Below are positions 21,881 through 32,489 of a DNA stretch of 64,000 bases, piece after piece. The translations under genes and the position numbers were made by a program. Source of the DNA: Isoetes taiwanensis (lineage: Eukaryota; Streptophyta; Lycopodiopsida; Isoetales; Isoetaceae); contig JAJEKV010000146.1 of the NCBI GenBank assembly GCA_021234155.1, forward strand, positions 250,001-314,000, given 5' to 3'. How positions within the stretch are numbered: the first letter of the stretch is position 1; each line of letters starts with the position of its first letter. The notes below the pieces were generated by a model. It searched no databases. It saw only the letters and a list, made by a program, of their open reading frames with translations, and was not told the origin of the DNA.

Positions 21881-23470
21881 GAATTACAACCTTGATTGAG
21901 TTCATAAAATCAATACAGTGGATTCGAGCAAGCTATAATATTATTTTAGCTTTGATTCCTTTATATATGTCTACTCTTTGGGGCAGACAATATTTCATAA
22001 ACAAGGGCGGATAATCTTTGACATCTGCAGATTTTCTACAAGATTATTGCCAGGGTGAGGGGTGTGTATAAGGAAGGCTACCCAATATAGTTTGTCGCAG
22101 TTGTTGTATAAGCTTGATTTCCAACTGTATATCTAACAAGTAAATTAAGTCATGCACCTAACTCAAAGAGAATGCTGGAGAGTCTGTTACTGCATCATGG
22201 ACTATTGCATATATAGCTGAGAGTAAGGTTTACTATGGGCTGCTCGAAAGACATTGTAATTATGCTGCCACTGGTAGGGTGGCAACCTATGAATATTACA
22301 ATTACAGTTTGAGATTTTTATATCACTGCGCCCTGAGTAAACTAAGGGCATATAGTCTTTGAAGCAATGGTTGGTGCTTTATGAAACTGACTTCATTAAT
22401 CTATTAAAAAGAATCAACGTAATGCATCAACAATTGTCCATATTTTTGTTTTGAGCTAGCACCTGAAATGCATATTATAATAGCCACCATACAAGGAACT
22501 TTTTTGCATTACTCTGAGATAGAAGTACTTTATTAAGCAAGAATGAACAATGAAAACAATGACCAAGCCTAAACCATAAAATCTTCCATTATAGATAATG
22601 GATAATGCTCAAGTTGAATGTCATCATAGATAGAATGCTCAAGTCATGGCACACACGTTTACTAGATGGAATTATTGTATTCTACTAGATTACCTATCAT
22701 TTTCCGTGGCTTTCAAAGAACAAAGCTTATTGTGTGGTAGAGTTTGTTGTTTGATAGTTGAAATGCATTCAAGCAAACATCATCAATAATCTTTCAAACA
22801 TTTCTAATTATCGGTTGTATGTGGCTTCCAGTTTTGGATTCGATCCACTGCATTTCTTTAGGCACCTCATATATATCAGCATGCTAGAATGCAATCAATA
22901 TATACCAGTATTCCTCCATGTTGAGGCTTCAAAAGCATTCTGTGCCATTGTTTATGAGTTTAGATTGTCACCAAATCTCTTATAAATACTAACTTATCTC
23001 GCAAATGTGCGAAGAATATTTAGACTTTCACATGTACACAAGTAATATCAAAGAAGCAATATTTTTGTCATCGTTTATCAATGTCTCACATTGCTAAGAT
23101 ACTACTATAACATAATACACAATTCTATAACACAATTTATGAACTAAAGTATGCCACTGAAGCATGACAAAATTCTGTGTTTTGCATATCTGTAACTACT
23201 TTTTGTTGATGTACTTAACTACTTCGTAAGTCTATGCCATCTTTTAAGGTAAATTTAATTGCCCCTCGCCCAACATTCTTTATAAAGCATTGTATCCTAT
23301 CCTATTCTATTGTAGTGAAATCTATCCTTTAAATACAAAGTGAATACATTGATGATATTGTCATTAGACAATTTGAATAACAAAAAAAATTACAAAAGCA
23401 AATAATGTCCCTTCTTGGCAGCAGAAGCTACATATGGACGTTAAAGGGTTGAGTTCTAATGCCAGCACAT
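21881..23470. other. AT-rich gene-free stretch
   Basis: No ORF with recognisable content. A GCTGCCAC/GTGGCAAC mini-hairpin lies near 22,263-22,290. Confidence 0.5.
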
Positions 23471-23472
23471 TA

Positions 23473-23502
23473 GCCCGGCAACGCCGGGCACACGTTTACT
23501 AG
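23473..23502 (+). mobile_element. Helitron 3' terminus
   Basis: GCCCGGC-AAC-GCCGGGC, then CACACGTTTA and CTAG before T. It is nearly identical to the end at 12,471, including the CACACGTTT spacer, so the two belong to one family. The 5' end may lie near 23,300 (TCCTATCCTATTCTATTG) but is not fixed. Confidence 0.75.
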
Positions 23503-23516
23503 TCCTTGTTTAAAGA

Positions 23517-24910
23517 GGATCATGCGAAATCTTCATGCGCAGAAGTAATTGCATATAAGAAATTCGCCTGGTGTGATCCTTGCGTAAAAAAGTAAATAGA
23601 AACACAAATATTGAACTTACAACTTAGCGTAAACAAATAGTATTTTAATAAACCAACACTTTACGTACTAACAATTTACACTTTAAATAAGATATTTCTT
23701 TCTTTCCTTTTACTTGAAAGCTATTTTTTTTTCAAGATGGATCACACCAAGCGAATAATACATATGCAAAAAAAAAGGGACACACTAAATTTGCATGGTG
23801 TGATCCACTTTCTTATTTGTTGTCAAATTAAAATTAAACACAAGTACTCATTCCTATTTGTATCTAAAATGCTTTACCACTCTTAAGTACATAAGTCATT
23901 ATCCCTTTTCAAAGAGCATATTCTTTTTCAAGAAGGATCACACCAAGCGAATAGAATAGTACATATGCAACAAAAATGGAACACACTAAATTCGCATCGT
24001 GTGATCCACTTTCTTATTTGTTGTCAAATTAAAATTAAACACAAGTACCCCTTCTCATTTAATGCTTTACCACTCCAAGTGCATAAAGTTATTAGTCATT
24101 TTCAAAGAGCATATCTTTTTTTAAGAAGGATCACATCAAGCGAATAATACAATGCAAAAAAAAAATAGAACACAATCATTTCGCATGGTGTGATACGCTT
24201 TCTTGCTTGTTGTCAAATTAAACTTAAACACAAGTACTCCTTCCTATTTGCATCTAAAATACTTTACCAACTCTAGTAGTACATAAAGTTATTAGCCCTT
24301 TTCAAAAAGCAAACACTTTATCAATAAATGAGCACGTCACATATCCACACTTAACTTCAAATAAGACATATATATATTTCTTTTATTAAAAGATAATCAA
24401 AGTAATTTTACTATAGGAAGTCATCTTTTTCCAAAAAGATCACACCAAGCGAATTTTGTATAAGCTAAAAAGTTGGAATATACTAAATTCGCATGGTGTG
24501 ATCCACTTTCATGTTTGTTGTCAATAGGTAATAACACCAAGTCCCTCATCAATAGTCTCCCATTTGCATATAAAATATGTATCATTCCAAGTTATATTAT
24601 GTTTCAAAGAGGGTCCTAAAGCAAAATACAAACACTTAATCAATAAGCCAACACTTTACCAACAACCAAAGCTTTATTAAATAAGATTTTTATGTTAGTT
24701 TATCAAACCTAACAATGTTTCCATATGTGACACTTTGTGTTAACTAATCCAAAGGCCCGACATCTGATAAATATAGCCCAAAGAAAAATATTTGATTCAG
24801 TGGGTGAATATAAATCAAGAAGAGGGAAGAGAAAAGAAGCAAGGATCACATGACGCGAAATCTCACTACACATTTACAAAGTGCATATGCATTTTCGCAT
24901 GGTGTGATCC
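23517..24910. repeat. Array of six short hairpins (GGATCACACCAAGCGAA / TTCGCATGGTGTGATCC)
   Basis: Each unit is an inverted repeat of about 18-bp arms with a spacer of 25-40 nt: 23,517-23,579; 23,739-23,806; 23,935-24,007; 24,128-24,196; 24,438-24,504; 24,843-24,910. Flanking DNA is partly repeated too (TTATTTGTTGTCAAATTAAA, AAACACAAGTACTC). The arms are better conserved than the spacers. Confidence 0.85.
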
Positions 24911-25049
24911 ATGTATTATTGAGGGTGCAAATTTGCAAATATCCTCCTCTTCAAATCCCTTCCTCCCCTCCCTTCACTTTTTATTTTGCAATATACTATC
25001 CATAGCATTTATTTTGAACCCTATAGTTCTACCGATTCATTGCGTATAA

Positions 25050-25560
25050 ATGTCGCTCTGGCGATGTAACTCCATAGTCACCCTTCGTTAAGAATAGCAT
25101 TCTCACCCATGAGCCTATGGATAGATATCCTTCCACCGTCATGCCTTTATTGTTTTGTAAGTGATGAACTGCAGAAGCAATGTAGGAGTACTAGGAGCAA
25201 TGATGGATGCAATTAGAGATACAGATCGGTCGTTGAATTGTAAGAATGAATGGCAGGGAGCAATACGATGAACGGGAAGAGCTGAAAAGTAGGAAAACTT
25301 CAGAATGAAAATTTGGGTAGTAAAAACATGGCATGTAACGTACGTTTGCTTGTCCGCACATCGCCTCGCCGTTGTCGCTTAACTCTATGCTCGCCCCTCA
25401 TCGATGCTATAACATACTCACCCATTTGGAGACATAACCTCCTACTTTTTGACCTTGAGTGTTCTGTAAATGGGGCAAAAACACAGACACTATTGGAGAC
25501 TTGGATTCCAAATGAAGAGTGAAGACGGAGAGGATGCACGTAGCGGCGCTAATGTGAACA
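25050..25560. other. Gene-free stretch
   Basis: Short frames only on both strands. No domain recognised. Confidence 0.4.
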
Positions 25561-25600
25561 ATGGAAATCTTGATGCCAAAATTTGATAAGGTGGTTGGTG

Positions 25601-25760
25601 CATGTGGGCATGTGCACAGTAGGCGGAAAAAGTAGCCATTATTTTGGTCCGCGATACGATTTTCGAAAAATGCGGGCCAGCATGTGGGGCATGTGCACAG
25701 TAGGCGGAAAAAGTAGCCATTATTTTGGTCCGCGATACGATTTTCGAAAAATGCGGGCCA
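25601..25760. repeat. 81-bp tandem duplication
   Basis: The unit GCATGTGCACAGTAGGCGG... to ...TTTTCGAAAAATGCGGGCCA occurs twice with almost no change, which implies a recent event near the right end of the TIR element. Confidence 0.9.
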
Positions 25761-25963
25761 TTAATGTGGTTGCAATGAATGCACAAACATGTCCTATGAA
25801 ATTTTGCCATGTGGATGCCAAGTAAGCCTGCTCCTCTTTCTACTTGCCAACTAATACTGACTTTGAAAAAAAATGCGCAAACATCATTGGTCGCGAGAAA
25901 CATGACGTGGAATTCTGGCATCCAAGTTAAGGGCCATTTTGAGACCCCAAATCCGCCCTAATG

Positions 25964-26362
25964 AGAAGCAGCTGAATGTAAGTCATTGATGGTGATGTCT
26001 GATTCTAGATGTGCACGCTGCTCCACTGACACAATGGGGTGGACCGAAGACTGCAGATTGCATGTCCGGAAAAAAATGAGGAAATGTGGTCCTGAAGATA
26101 CTGCTTCAACTGAACTGGATCAGAACACTCTGAACCATCAAGCAAAATAAGGGAGTTAATAGAGGCCATCATACGCCTTCTCTTAGCGGCCCGAAAAAAG
26201 AAGTGAGAGCATCTATCACCAGATCTAAACCATTCTAGTCCAGCCTTTATCCTGGCTTGATTCACATGAGTCGTCTCAATGGCTTTAATCTCCGTCAAGA
26301 TTGCCATCCTCACGTCAGCTGACCTTGTCCTGTTCGATCTAGCAACATGCGAGAAAATTACA
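25964..26362 (-). mobile_element. LINE, upstream fragment of the element at 15.0-17.5 kb
   Basis: Minus-strand frame RMAILTEIKAIETTHVNQAR, GLEWFRSGDRCSHFFF and KRRRMMASINSLIL, then (next frame) HLESDITINDLHSAASH. This is the segment directly upstream of the RT domain in plant L1 ORF2, and it continues into KKDKCPGLDGF at 17,503. The 5' truncation point is near 26,362. GAATT occurs at both outer ends (15,020 and 26,364), a weak candidate target duplication. Confidence 0.8.
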
Positions 26363-26365
26363 TAG

Positions 26366-28460
26366 AATTATCCCGTTGAGCTTGAAGGGAAGAAATATTA
26401 CATTATCTCTGGAAATCATTCCATGGCGGCAGCTCAAGTCCTTTGTGGAGTGATCGGGTCTGACGAGAAGAAAGCCGAGTTCTCTAAAGTATAAACATGG
26501 ACGAGGGCAAGGATATTGATTGAAAAACACAGAATACCTCTAGCTGTCAATCGAGTGCAATGAAATAATTGACAATTCAGTATACAGGGAGCCTGTGATT
26601 GGGAAACTACAGCAACTTACAGATCAGCATCAAGCACTAGGCTTACCCGTGCAAGGCAAAGCTGATAACTGGCTGGATCTTTGGGATCGCCATCACGATT
26701 CCATTTAGCTATTATTTTTAGCTATTATTCATTTTGTTGCTCTCTCTTGCTCATAAGCATCGCCAAGGCAATCTTCCTGACCTGTTCTTCTTCTATTGGA
26801 ATTTGCTGAAGTCGTAACGACCACCCTCAACGAGAAGCAATGGATATTTATGCCCGACGTGACATGGAATAAGTTCATGGCTGTGGTGAATAAATGGGTA
26901 AAGAAGGAATTGACCGACGACCAAGACAATGCACCGAGAAGTCGACCAAGGAAGTCTTTAATAAGACCTTCCTTCGGTGTCTGAGGGTATGTCCGACACA
27001 GAGATGAATTGTTTGATGGACGAGATCCTTGCGGGCAAATGCTTCTTGAAAATCAATACAGATTACACTGATCGATTCAACTACAAGCAAAAGGCATCAG
27101 ACTTGAGGACGCTATCTCTGACGGAGAGAGAGGTCCTGCAACCAACACAAAAGTGCAGTACCTCAGCTACCAGGACTTGATTGCGTCATATCTAGAGTTT
27201 ACAGAGGACCTCTTGCTTCAAATTGCAGGCATGATATTGCTTACGTGAAACAGAATATCAATAAAGATCATGTCCTAGGTACTCTTCATGCAGTCATGTT
27301 AGCCTGTGTTGACATTATCAGGCCAAACCAGGATAAGGCTCATGTCCAGGAGAGAAATATGGCAAGGATGTGCACTAAAGATAGCATTCTCTCTACCATT
27401 ACACTAGAACATGCTCAGCTGGTTTGCATTCGGATTGGAAGGTAGGCCAGCTCCTTGACTTGTTCACAAGAGTCTCTGCAATGACGACATCGAAAGCATA
27501 CCACCTCTTGATGCTTCTCCTTTCTGGCCAATTGCCCAACTGTCTCCACAGAATACATATTGAGGGAGGAGGCACATTTATATTGGAACTTATGAAGAGC
27601 CCGGGTTCGAGAACAAAAAGGGGGTAAAGGAACACCAATACTTTGTCACCGACATCCTGGTCAACAAAAATGAGGCCAGAGTCTTATCTAAACAGGCAAG
27701 ATTGGATATGCGGTTCTCCTTGCCTGATCATCCATGAAAGAAGCAGAGATGCCTACTTGGGAGCGTACCGGTGACGAGGAGACTGACAAGAAAATAAAAA
27801 AACACATGAGGTCCATGTTCACGTTCAAAATGAAATATAGCTAGATGTTAATGGACGGTGATATTATCTTCCCGCCGCAAATAAAAGTGTCCTACGCTTA
27901 ATACATTGTGAAGCAGCATCTCCTCCTGGATGGATGCTTGCTCGGCTTCTTTTCTTGTGGTACGTTTTTAAGGGTTGCTTTGATCCAGGAGAAGAGAAGC
28001 ATTGCTTTCTAATATGATGATAGAAGAACATGCTTTCTTCAAAGCTTCTGCACATACCTGGAAAAGCTAGCCAGCGGTGCTCCAGAGGAGAGTAGAGAGG
28101 AAGGTGAAGATGTGGAGGATGGTGAAGATGGAAAGTAGGAACAATCCAATTTTGAGAGGGGAGAACCCTCCCGACCAGCCTCCGACATGCACATCATGCC
28201 GAGCACGGTGATACTGGATAACCTGGACGACATTATCAACAATTTCCAGGGTGAAAACTACGCACATACATTGGAGAGGTTGAAGAAAGGGTACACCTAT
28301 CCCAACACAGTGGGGAGTCTAAGAACAAGTATTTCAAAACTAGAAGGCTTTAATAATGGCTTGGATGTGTTGATGCCTATAATAAGTTGTCCATTTGTGC
28401 CAGACAAGTCCATGCAATAGGTTGAAGAGTAGATGGATGATGCATCCAAGCGGGACAATA
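26366..28460 (+). pseudogene. Decayed second member of the NGNHS (ParB-like) family
   Basis: VELEGKKYYIISGNHSMAAA at 26,374 matches YYIVNGNHSVMAAQ of the 8.6-kb gene. The block order then follows it: CNEIIDNSVYREPVIGKLQ (26,560), EKQWIFMPDVTWNKFM (26,838), MNCLMDEILAGKCFLKIN and TDYTDRFNYKQKASDL (27,000-27,100). Many stops and frame changes separate the blocks. Further frames (27,424-27,627 and 28,187-28,420, the latter DNLDDIINNFQGENY) probably belong to the C-terminal half but do not align clearly. A LINE is inserted at its 5' side, so the N-terminal part is missing. Non-functional. Confidence 0.65.
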
Positions 28461-29412
28461 ATTGTCAGGGCACCTCCCAAGAATACAAGAAGGTATGCTA
28501 GAAAGCATCCCAAGCAGTCCGTCGCTCCTTGTGCCCTAAAGGATGATCAAGAACTTAAGAAGGCTTCCGTGAGGCTATGAGAAATACTCATGTATGATGA
28601 TAAGAACAATAAGGAGATATCCGATTGGACTGCTACTGATGGGCAGGTGGACAGGCGAATGCTAAAGTGCTCACCGATGCCGAGGGAAATCCAATATTTG
28701 TTAGAGAATGTCCATAAATTCTTTAGGATGAATCTGTAATAAAATATGGATCCAGCTTAGACAAATCGCCGTTGCGATCCCTCTAAGCAGGAGCGTTGGT
28801 ATTTGATAACATATGTACAAATCGTTTTAATAAATTATTCGTTTCATATGTATTAATTGCTATAGCGATCCCTCTAAGCCTAGCCGTTTTTATATTCTTT
28901 TGTGCATAACTTGCTCTTTGTGTCATCGTTCGACGGTAGAAAAGATCGCGATGGCGATCATCACAACTTGTTACAATGAATACTTTAGCAGAAACCAAAA
29001 TCGATGGTAGAGTAGGGACTATTAGCTCACAACAAAACATGTTAAGAATAATAGTATAACTTGAATGGTCACGAAAGCAGTGATGAATTTAAAACTAACC
29101 ATGTGTTTTCAAAAGGCAATCTCTCGATGGACTAGCATCTTGTTTTTTTTATAATGCTCGTGTTTACAAAGTACTATCTACTTGGTTAGGAACAAATTGA
29201 TGTTGAGGCAAAAGTAAATCTTTGTCTTTCTCCACCTCTTACTTTAGAAAATTGTGAACTTGTCAATCAAGTCTGGGGAAAGAAATAATCATGATAAGTA
29301 AAAGTATAAATCCCATAACTGGCCAACTTCCAATGGCCAAGTTAAAGACAATATTTGTAATCATCATCATCAATACATCATAGGTATGTTAGGTTTATTT
29401 ATGTCATCCACG
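28461..29412. other. Gene-free stretch
   Basis: GCGATCCCTCTAAGC occurs twice (about 28,773 and 28,864). Nothing coding is recognised upstream or downstream of it. Confidence 0.45.
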
Positions 29413-30747
29413 TCAAAATGATTCGCATTGAGTTAATGCAAAACCAACTTGAAGATTTTGAAGATCATATAATATATTGAAATTTTGTTGTTGTATATTC
29501 CCAAATATGCTGAAAGAATCTGAAGAACCCATCATGGCTAGGCATCGAATAGTCCCCCTGGTGTCCAAACTTATAAAGTAATTATCTAGTGGTAGGTCAA
29601 CATTAGCATCTCGAAAATGGAACACCATGCTAGGAAATGCTCCACCATGATTGACATAATAACACAAGTCAAGTCCATACATTGATCCATCAATGACAGG
29701 TAATGAGATCAAGGAGCTAAAAGCTTGCAACACTCTAATATATGCTGGCATAGTAAGAATAGTCATGGTAGTACCAGAATCAAGTATTATTCCACCAGTT
29801 CCATCAGACTTCAAAGTAAATGTTCCATATGGGATGTTCAATAATCGGTTGCCAATACTAATTCCCAATAACTCAATGTAATAGAAGGTTTCATGAATTG
29901 GATTTCTAACCATTGGAGTGTACTGAAAATTTATTGTTGAGCTTCTTGGCCTTCCAAGAACTAGATAGCTATTTTGTGATGCAGAGTTCCAAGGGGGTAA
30001 GCAATATGAAAATTGGTACCCAAATTGATACCCTACTTGGGACATTAATGAAGCTGGGCCACGTCCTAATCCTAGAATTCCAGCTGCACCATTAAATAGA
30101 CCATTGTTTTCGTGCCCACATCCGAACACAATGTTAGGAATGCTTGCTTGACTCCCATCAATTAAGTTCATGCCCAATACGTCTGTGAAAAGAAGTCCAT
30201 CTGTACCAGAGCCGTCTCCATAGGAGTAAGCATATGCACAATTAGAACATGCACTTATTTGCAAGTTTCTACATATGTAGTTAGTACATGAGATTGGTCT
30301 ATATGAAACTGAAGCACGAGGATTAAATATTGGATTGAATTGATAAAAGCAAGGTGCGCATGGCAAACACTGTAACCAAATAAGATCACTTCCTGTATCA
30401 GCAATCAAGGAAAATGATCGTCTTGGAGTGCCTATGGATATAGATGTTAAATATTCTCCTTGAGAATACCCTATCGGATCTATAGAAACAATCGCTGACT
30501 TATTGAAGGTTGGGATACTTGGGCCTAAAACTTTGGCTAATATGCTTTTACTTCGAGCTTGACTTTGCTCTATGGCGCATCTTATACGACTTGTAATTGT
30601 ATTGTTTGTACTATTACAAGATGATCTATACGTTAAAGGAAGCCTATAAAAAGCAGTGGCATTATCTTCTTGTAGGGTATCTGCAAGTGTTACTATTATC
30701 AAATATATTATGATAACTAGTAAACAACATTTTCCTCTGCTTAGCAT
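29413..30747 (-). CDS. Nepenthesin-type aspartic protease (A1 family), 444 aa, single exon
   Basis: Pepsin-fold endopeptidase, expected to be secreted or vacuolar. Residues 1 to about 22 form a signal peptide (CCLLVIIIYLIIVTLA). A propeptide follows to about 95, then the N-terminal lobe with catalytic DTGSD (Asp117) and the Cys-rich nepenthesin insert (about 127-170). After the flap region comes FGCGHENNGLFNGAAGILGL at 208-227, a family hallmark. The C-terminal lobe has catalytic ILDSGTT (Asp323) and the end FGNIQQQNFNILYD. Length is normal for the plant A1B subfamily (430-500 aa). The first ATG of the frame (30,747-30,745) directly precedes the signal peptide. The gene has no intron, as in many CDR1/nepenthesin-like genes. 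A TATAAGC lies about 60 bp upstream (minus). It is intact and probably functional. The substrate is unknown. Confidence 0.95.
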   Translation of the reverse strand: MLSRGKCCLLVIIIYLIIVTLADTLQEDNATAFYRLPLTYRSSCNSTNNTITSRIRCAIEQSQARSKSILAKVLGPSIPTFNKSAIVSIDPIGYSQGEYLTSISIGTPRRSFSLIADTGSDLIWLQCLPCAPCFYQFNPIFNPRASVSYRPISCTNYICRNLQISACSNCAYAYSYGDGSGTDGLLFTDVLGMNLIDGSQASIPNIVFGCGHENNGLFNGAAGILGLGRGPASLMSQVGYQFGYQFSYCLPPWNSASQNSYLVLGRPRSSTINFQYTPMVRNPIHETFYYIELLGISIGNRLLNIPYGTFTLKSDGTGGIILDSGTTMTILTMPAYIRVLQAFSSLISLPVIDGSMYGLDLCYYVNHGGAFPSMVFHFRDANVDLPLDNYFISLDTRGTIRCLAMMGSSDSFSIFGNIQQQNFNILYDLQNLQVGFALTQCESF

Positions 30748-31381
30748 CGTGTAACAAGAAGATGCAAATTTTCATGAAGATATGTAATGGTAATCAAGCT
30801 TATATTCTCAATATATTGAATATAATTGTATTAAAAACTAGCATAGATTCCCATGCTTCAAACATGATGTACCTATCACCATATTAAATTAATGGAAAGT
30901 GTGCTTGTACCAAGAATGCCACTCTCAACAATATTATAATATTATTGTACAGATACATGTCATGGATTTTGAACAATGAGACTAAACTTAATTGTATGAT
31001 ATTCAGCACTTTCTTACTAAAATAATGAAACTATGCTATGTAATTAAACCCTTCGTGACAAATAAAGCTATATTTTAAACGGTTCATCAAAATGTGGATT
31101 GGATTATCAAATTTCAAAGTTATCAAGAGCGAAATGACCTACAAATAATAAGTGGTGGCATTTATGAAAAGTCATGCTGAAAAGAGAGCTCAATGACTAG
31201 CCAACTGGAATGTACAAGAGCACATGTGCATACAGGTGCAAACCGAAGAGAATCGTCATAGCTTGAAATAGTACCTTGATGCTTGCTTTCCTGCAAACTT
31301 TGAGATATTAGCGCCACAGGCAAGACATCATATTTCCAGCACCACATAAATTCCATATTGGAATGGGGCCCGCAACGTTAC
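30748..31381. other. AT-rich 5' flank of the protease gene
   Basis: Probably promoter DNA for the minus-strand protease. No other gene is seen. Confidence 0.4.
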
Positions 31382-31585
31382 CTGCGTACCCATTTGCCCA
31401 TGAAAAAGTGCATACTCATCGCTTCGATTCGCACGGGTGTGCGCTGCCTCGTAATTGAGACAGACAGATGGATTGAGAAGGCATTCCAAGACAGGCTTTG
31501 CCAATGCTGCTAATTGGGAGCGATCGAGGAAGAATGTCACATTCTTCAGAGTTGTCTGGTGTGTGATCAATTGGGGCACGCTACG
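31382..31585 (-). pseudogene. Orphan 68-codon exon of an unrecognised gene
   Basis: On the minus strand, CTCAGCAG|CG (31,585) and TACGCAG|GTAACG (31,382) bound exactly 204 bases of open frame: RSVPQLITHQTTLKNVTFFL to RSDEYALFHGQMGTQ. Composition is ordinary protein, and the ends look like an acceptor and a donor in phase 0. No neighbouring exon is recognised within 2 kb on either side, so it is probably a captured or relic exon. I cannot name the gene. Confidence 0.4.
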
Positions 31586-32480
31586 CTGCTGAGTTGGTCA
31601 GGCCCAACTAGCTGTTGCATGTGATACTAAGCTTGACTTCAGTGTAGTTGCTGGAATCATATCTTCAAGAGGTGATGGATATACGTGCTCGGCTATGTCC
31701 TTGGACACTGTCTTGATATGTATTACAATATCTCATGATGTATATTTGTAGCATTCTTAGTACTACCACTGTTTTTCTCTCGAAAATCCTTCGAGGGGGG
31801 GTTTTTTTAATCCAAACAGTAATACATCTATTGGGCTTCTGTATTGGGTCCCATAGGCAAATTGGTCTTTATGGATGATAAAATCATTAATGCAATACCT
31901 CTTATCTCTTATATATATACAATTATATAAGCACCCCCCTTGTATCCAGTGTTCCAATGGCGCCGTCTGGACCGTCTAGATCTGAGATCGACGGCCCGAA
32001 TTGAACTACCACTTAAGCTCCACCTTTATCCAGTGGTCCAGTATTTGAGTTGTCACTGTCTGGGCCATTCAAATCTGAGATTGACGGCTGAGACAGTGCC
32101 ACGTCGATCCACTTTAAGCAGCCCCCTTGTGGGTGAACATGCACCATGTCTCTAAGTCGTCGAATGAAAAGGGAAGGAGAAATCCTAGCCCTTGAATTTT
32201 GTCAGGAAGGTGCAAGGAAAGTGCCAAAAAGTGGATTTGGTGTAGTAAATTATAACTGTTAGATCAAAATGTGAGAATAAATCCTAGCCATTAAGTTTTT
32301 ATATTAAATTGCCCTTTTTTTAAGAGATGAGGTGGCAGAGGTGGCAAAGCATTTATGAGTGGCCTTTCCAAGAAGCTTCTTTTTTGCAGTAGAGAGGTCG
32401 AATGAAGGTGGGGCCCACGCCTTTGGATTCCTCTCATTGAGGGCTTTCCAATGGTGCTTTGGCACTGTTCCGTCGCAATT
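31586..32480. other. Intergenic repeats, no gene
   Basis: Two related phrases (TCTGAGATCGACGGCC near 31,982 and TCTGAGATTGACGGCT near 32,072) and an AAGGGAAGGAGAAATCCTAGCC phrase that recurs near 63,650. Confidence 0.5.
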
Positions 32481-32489
32481 GGAGCCTAC

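Larger units (their letters stand above)
17504..25963. mobile_element. 8.46-kb TIR element inserted in the LINE
   Basis: The left end CATTAGGGCGGATTTGGGGT at 17,504 is matched in reverse complement by the right end, which finishes in CCGCCCTAATG at 25,963. The match goes on through TCTCAAA and TGGCC and resumes at ATTCCACGTCAT (17,547-17,558 and 25,902-25,913), so the inverted repeats are about 60 bp with indels. LINE sequence stops at the left end and resumes at the right end in matching order, which fixes the limits. A clean target-site duplication is not evident: TA, or a 1-mismatch 5-mer, are candidates. GGG...CCC termini recall PIF/Harbinger or MULE ends. I see no transposase inside, so it looks non-autonomous. 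Cargo: a small-gene paralog, a MITE, tandem repeats, a Helitron end and a hairpin array. Confidence 0.75.

Noticed and set aside
23517-24910. CRISPR-like array
   Set aside because: The units are inverted repeats with variable spacing of about 195-405 bp and drifting flanks, and the host is a plant. There are no uniform spacers or cas genes.
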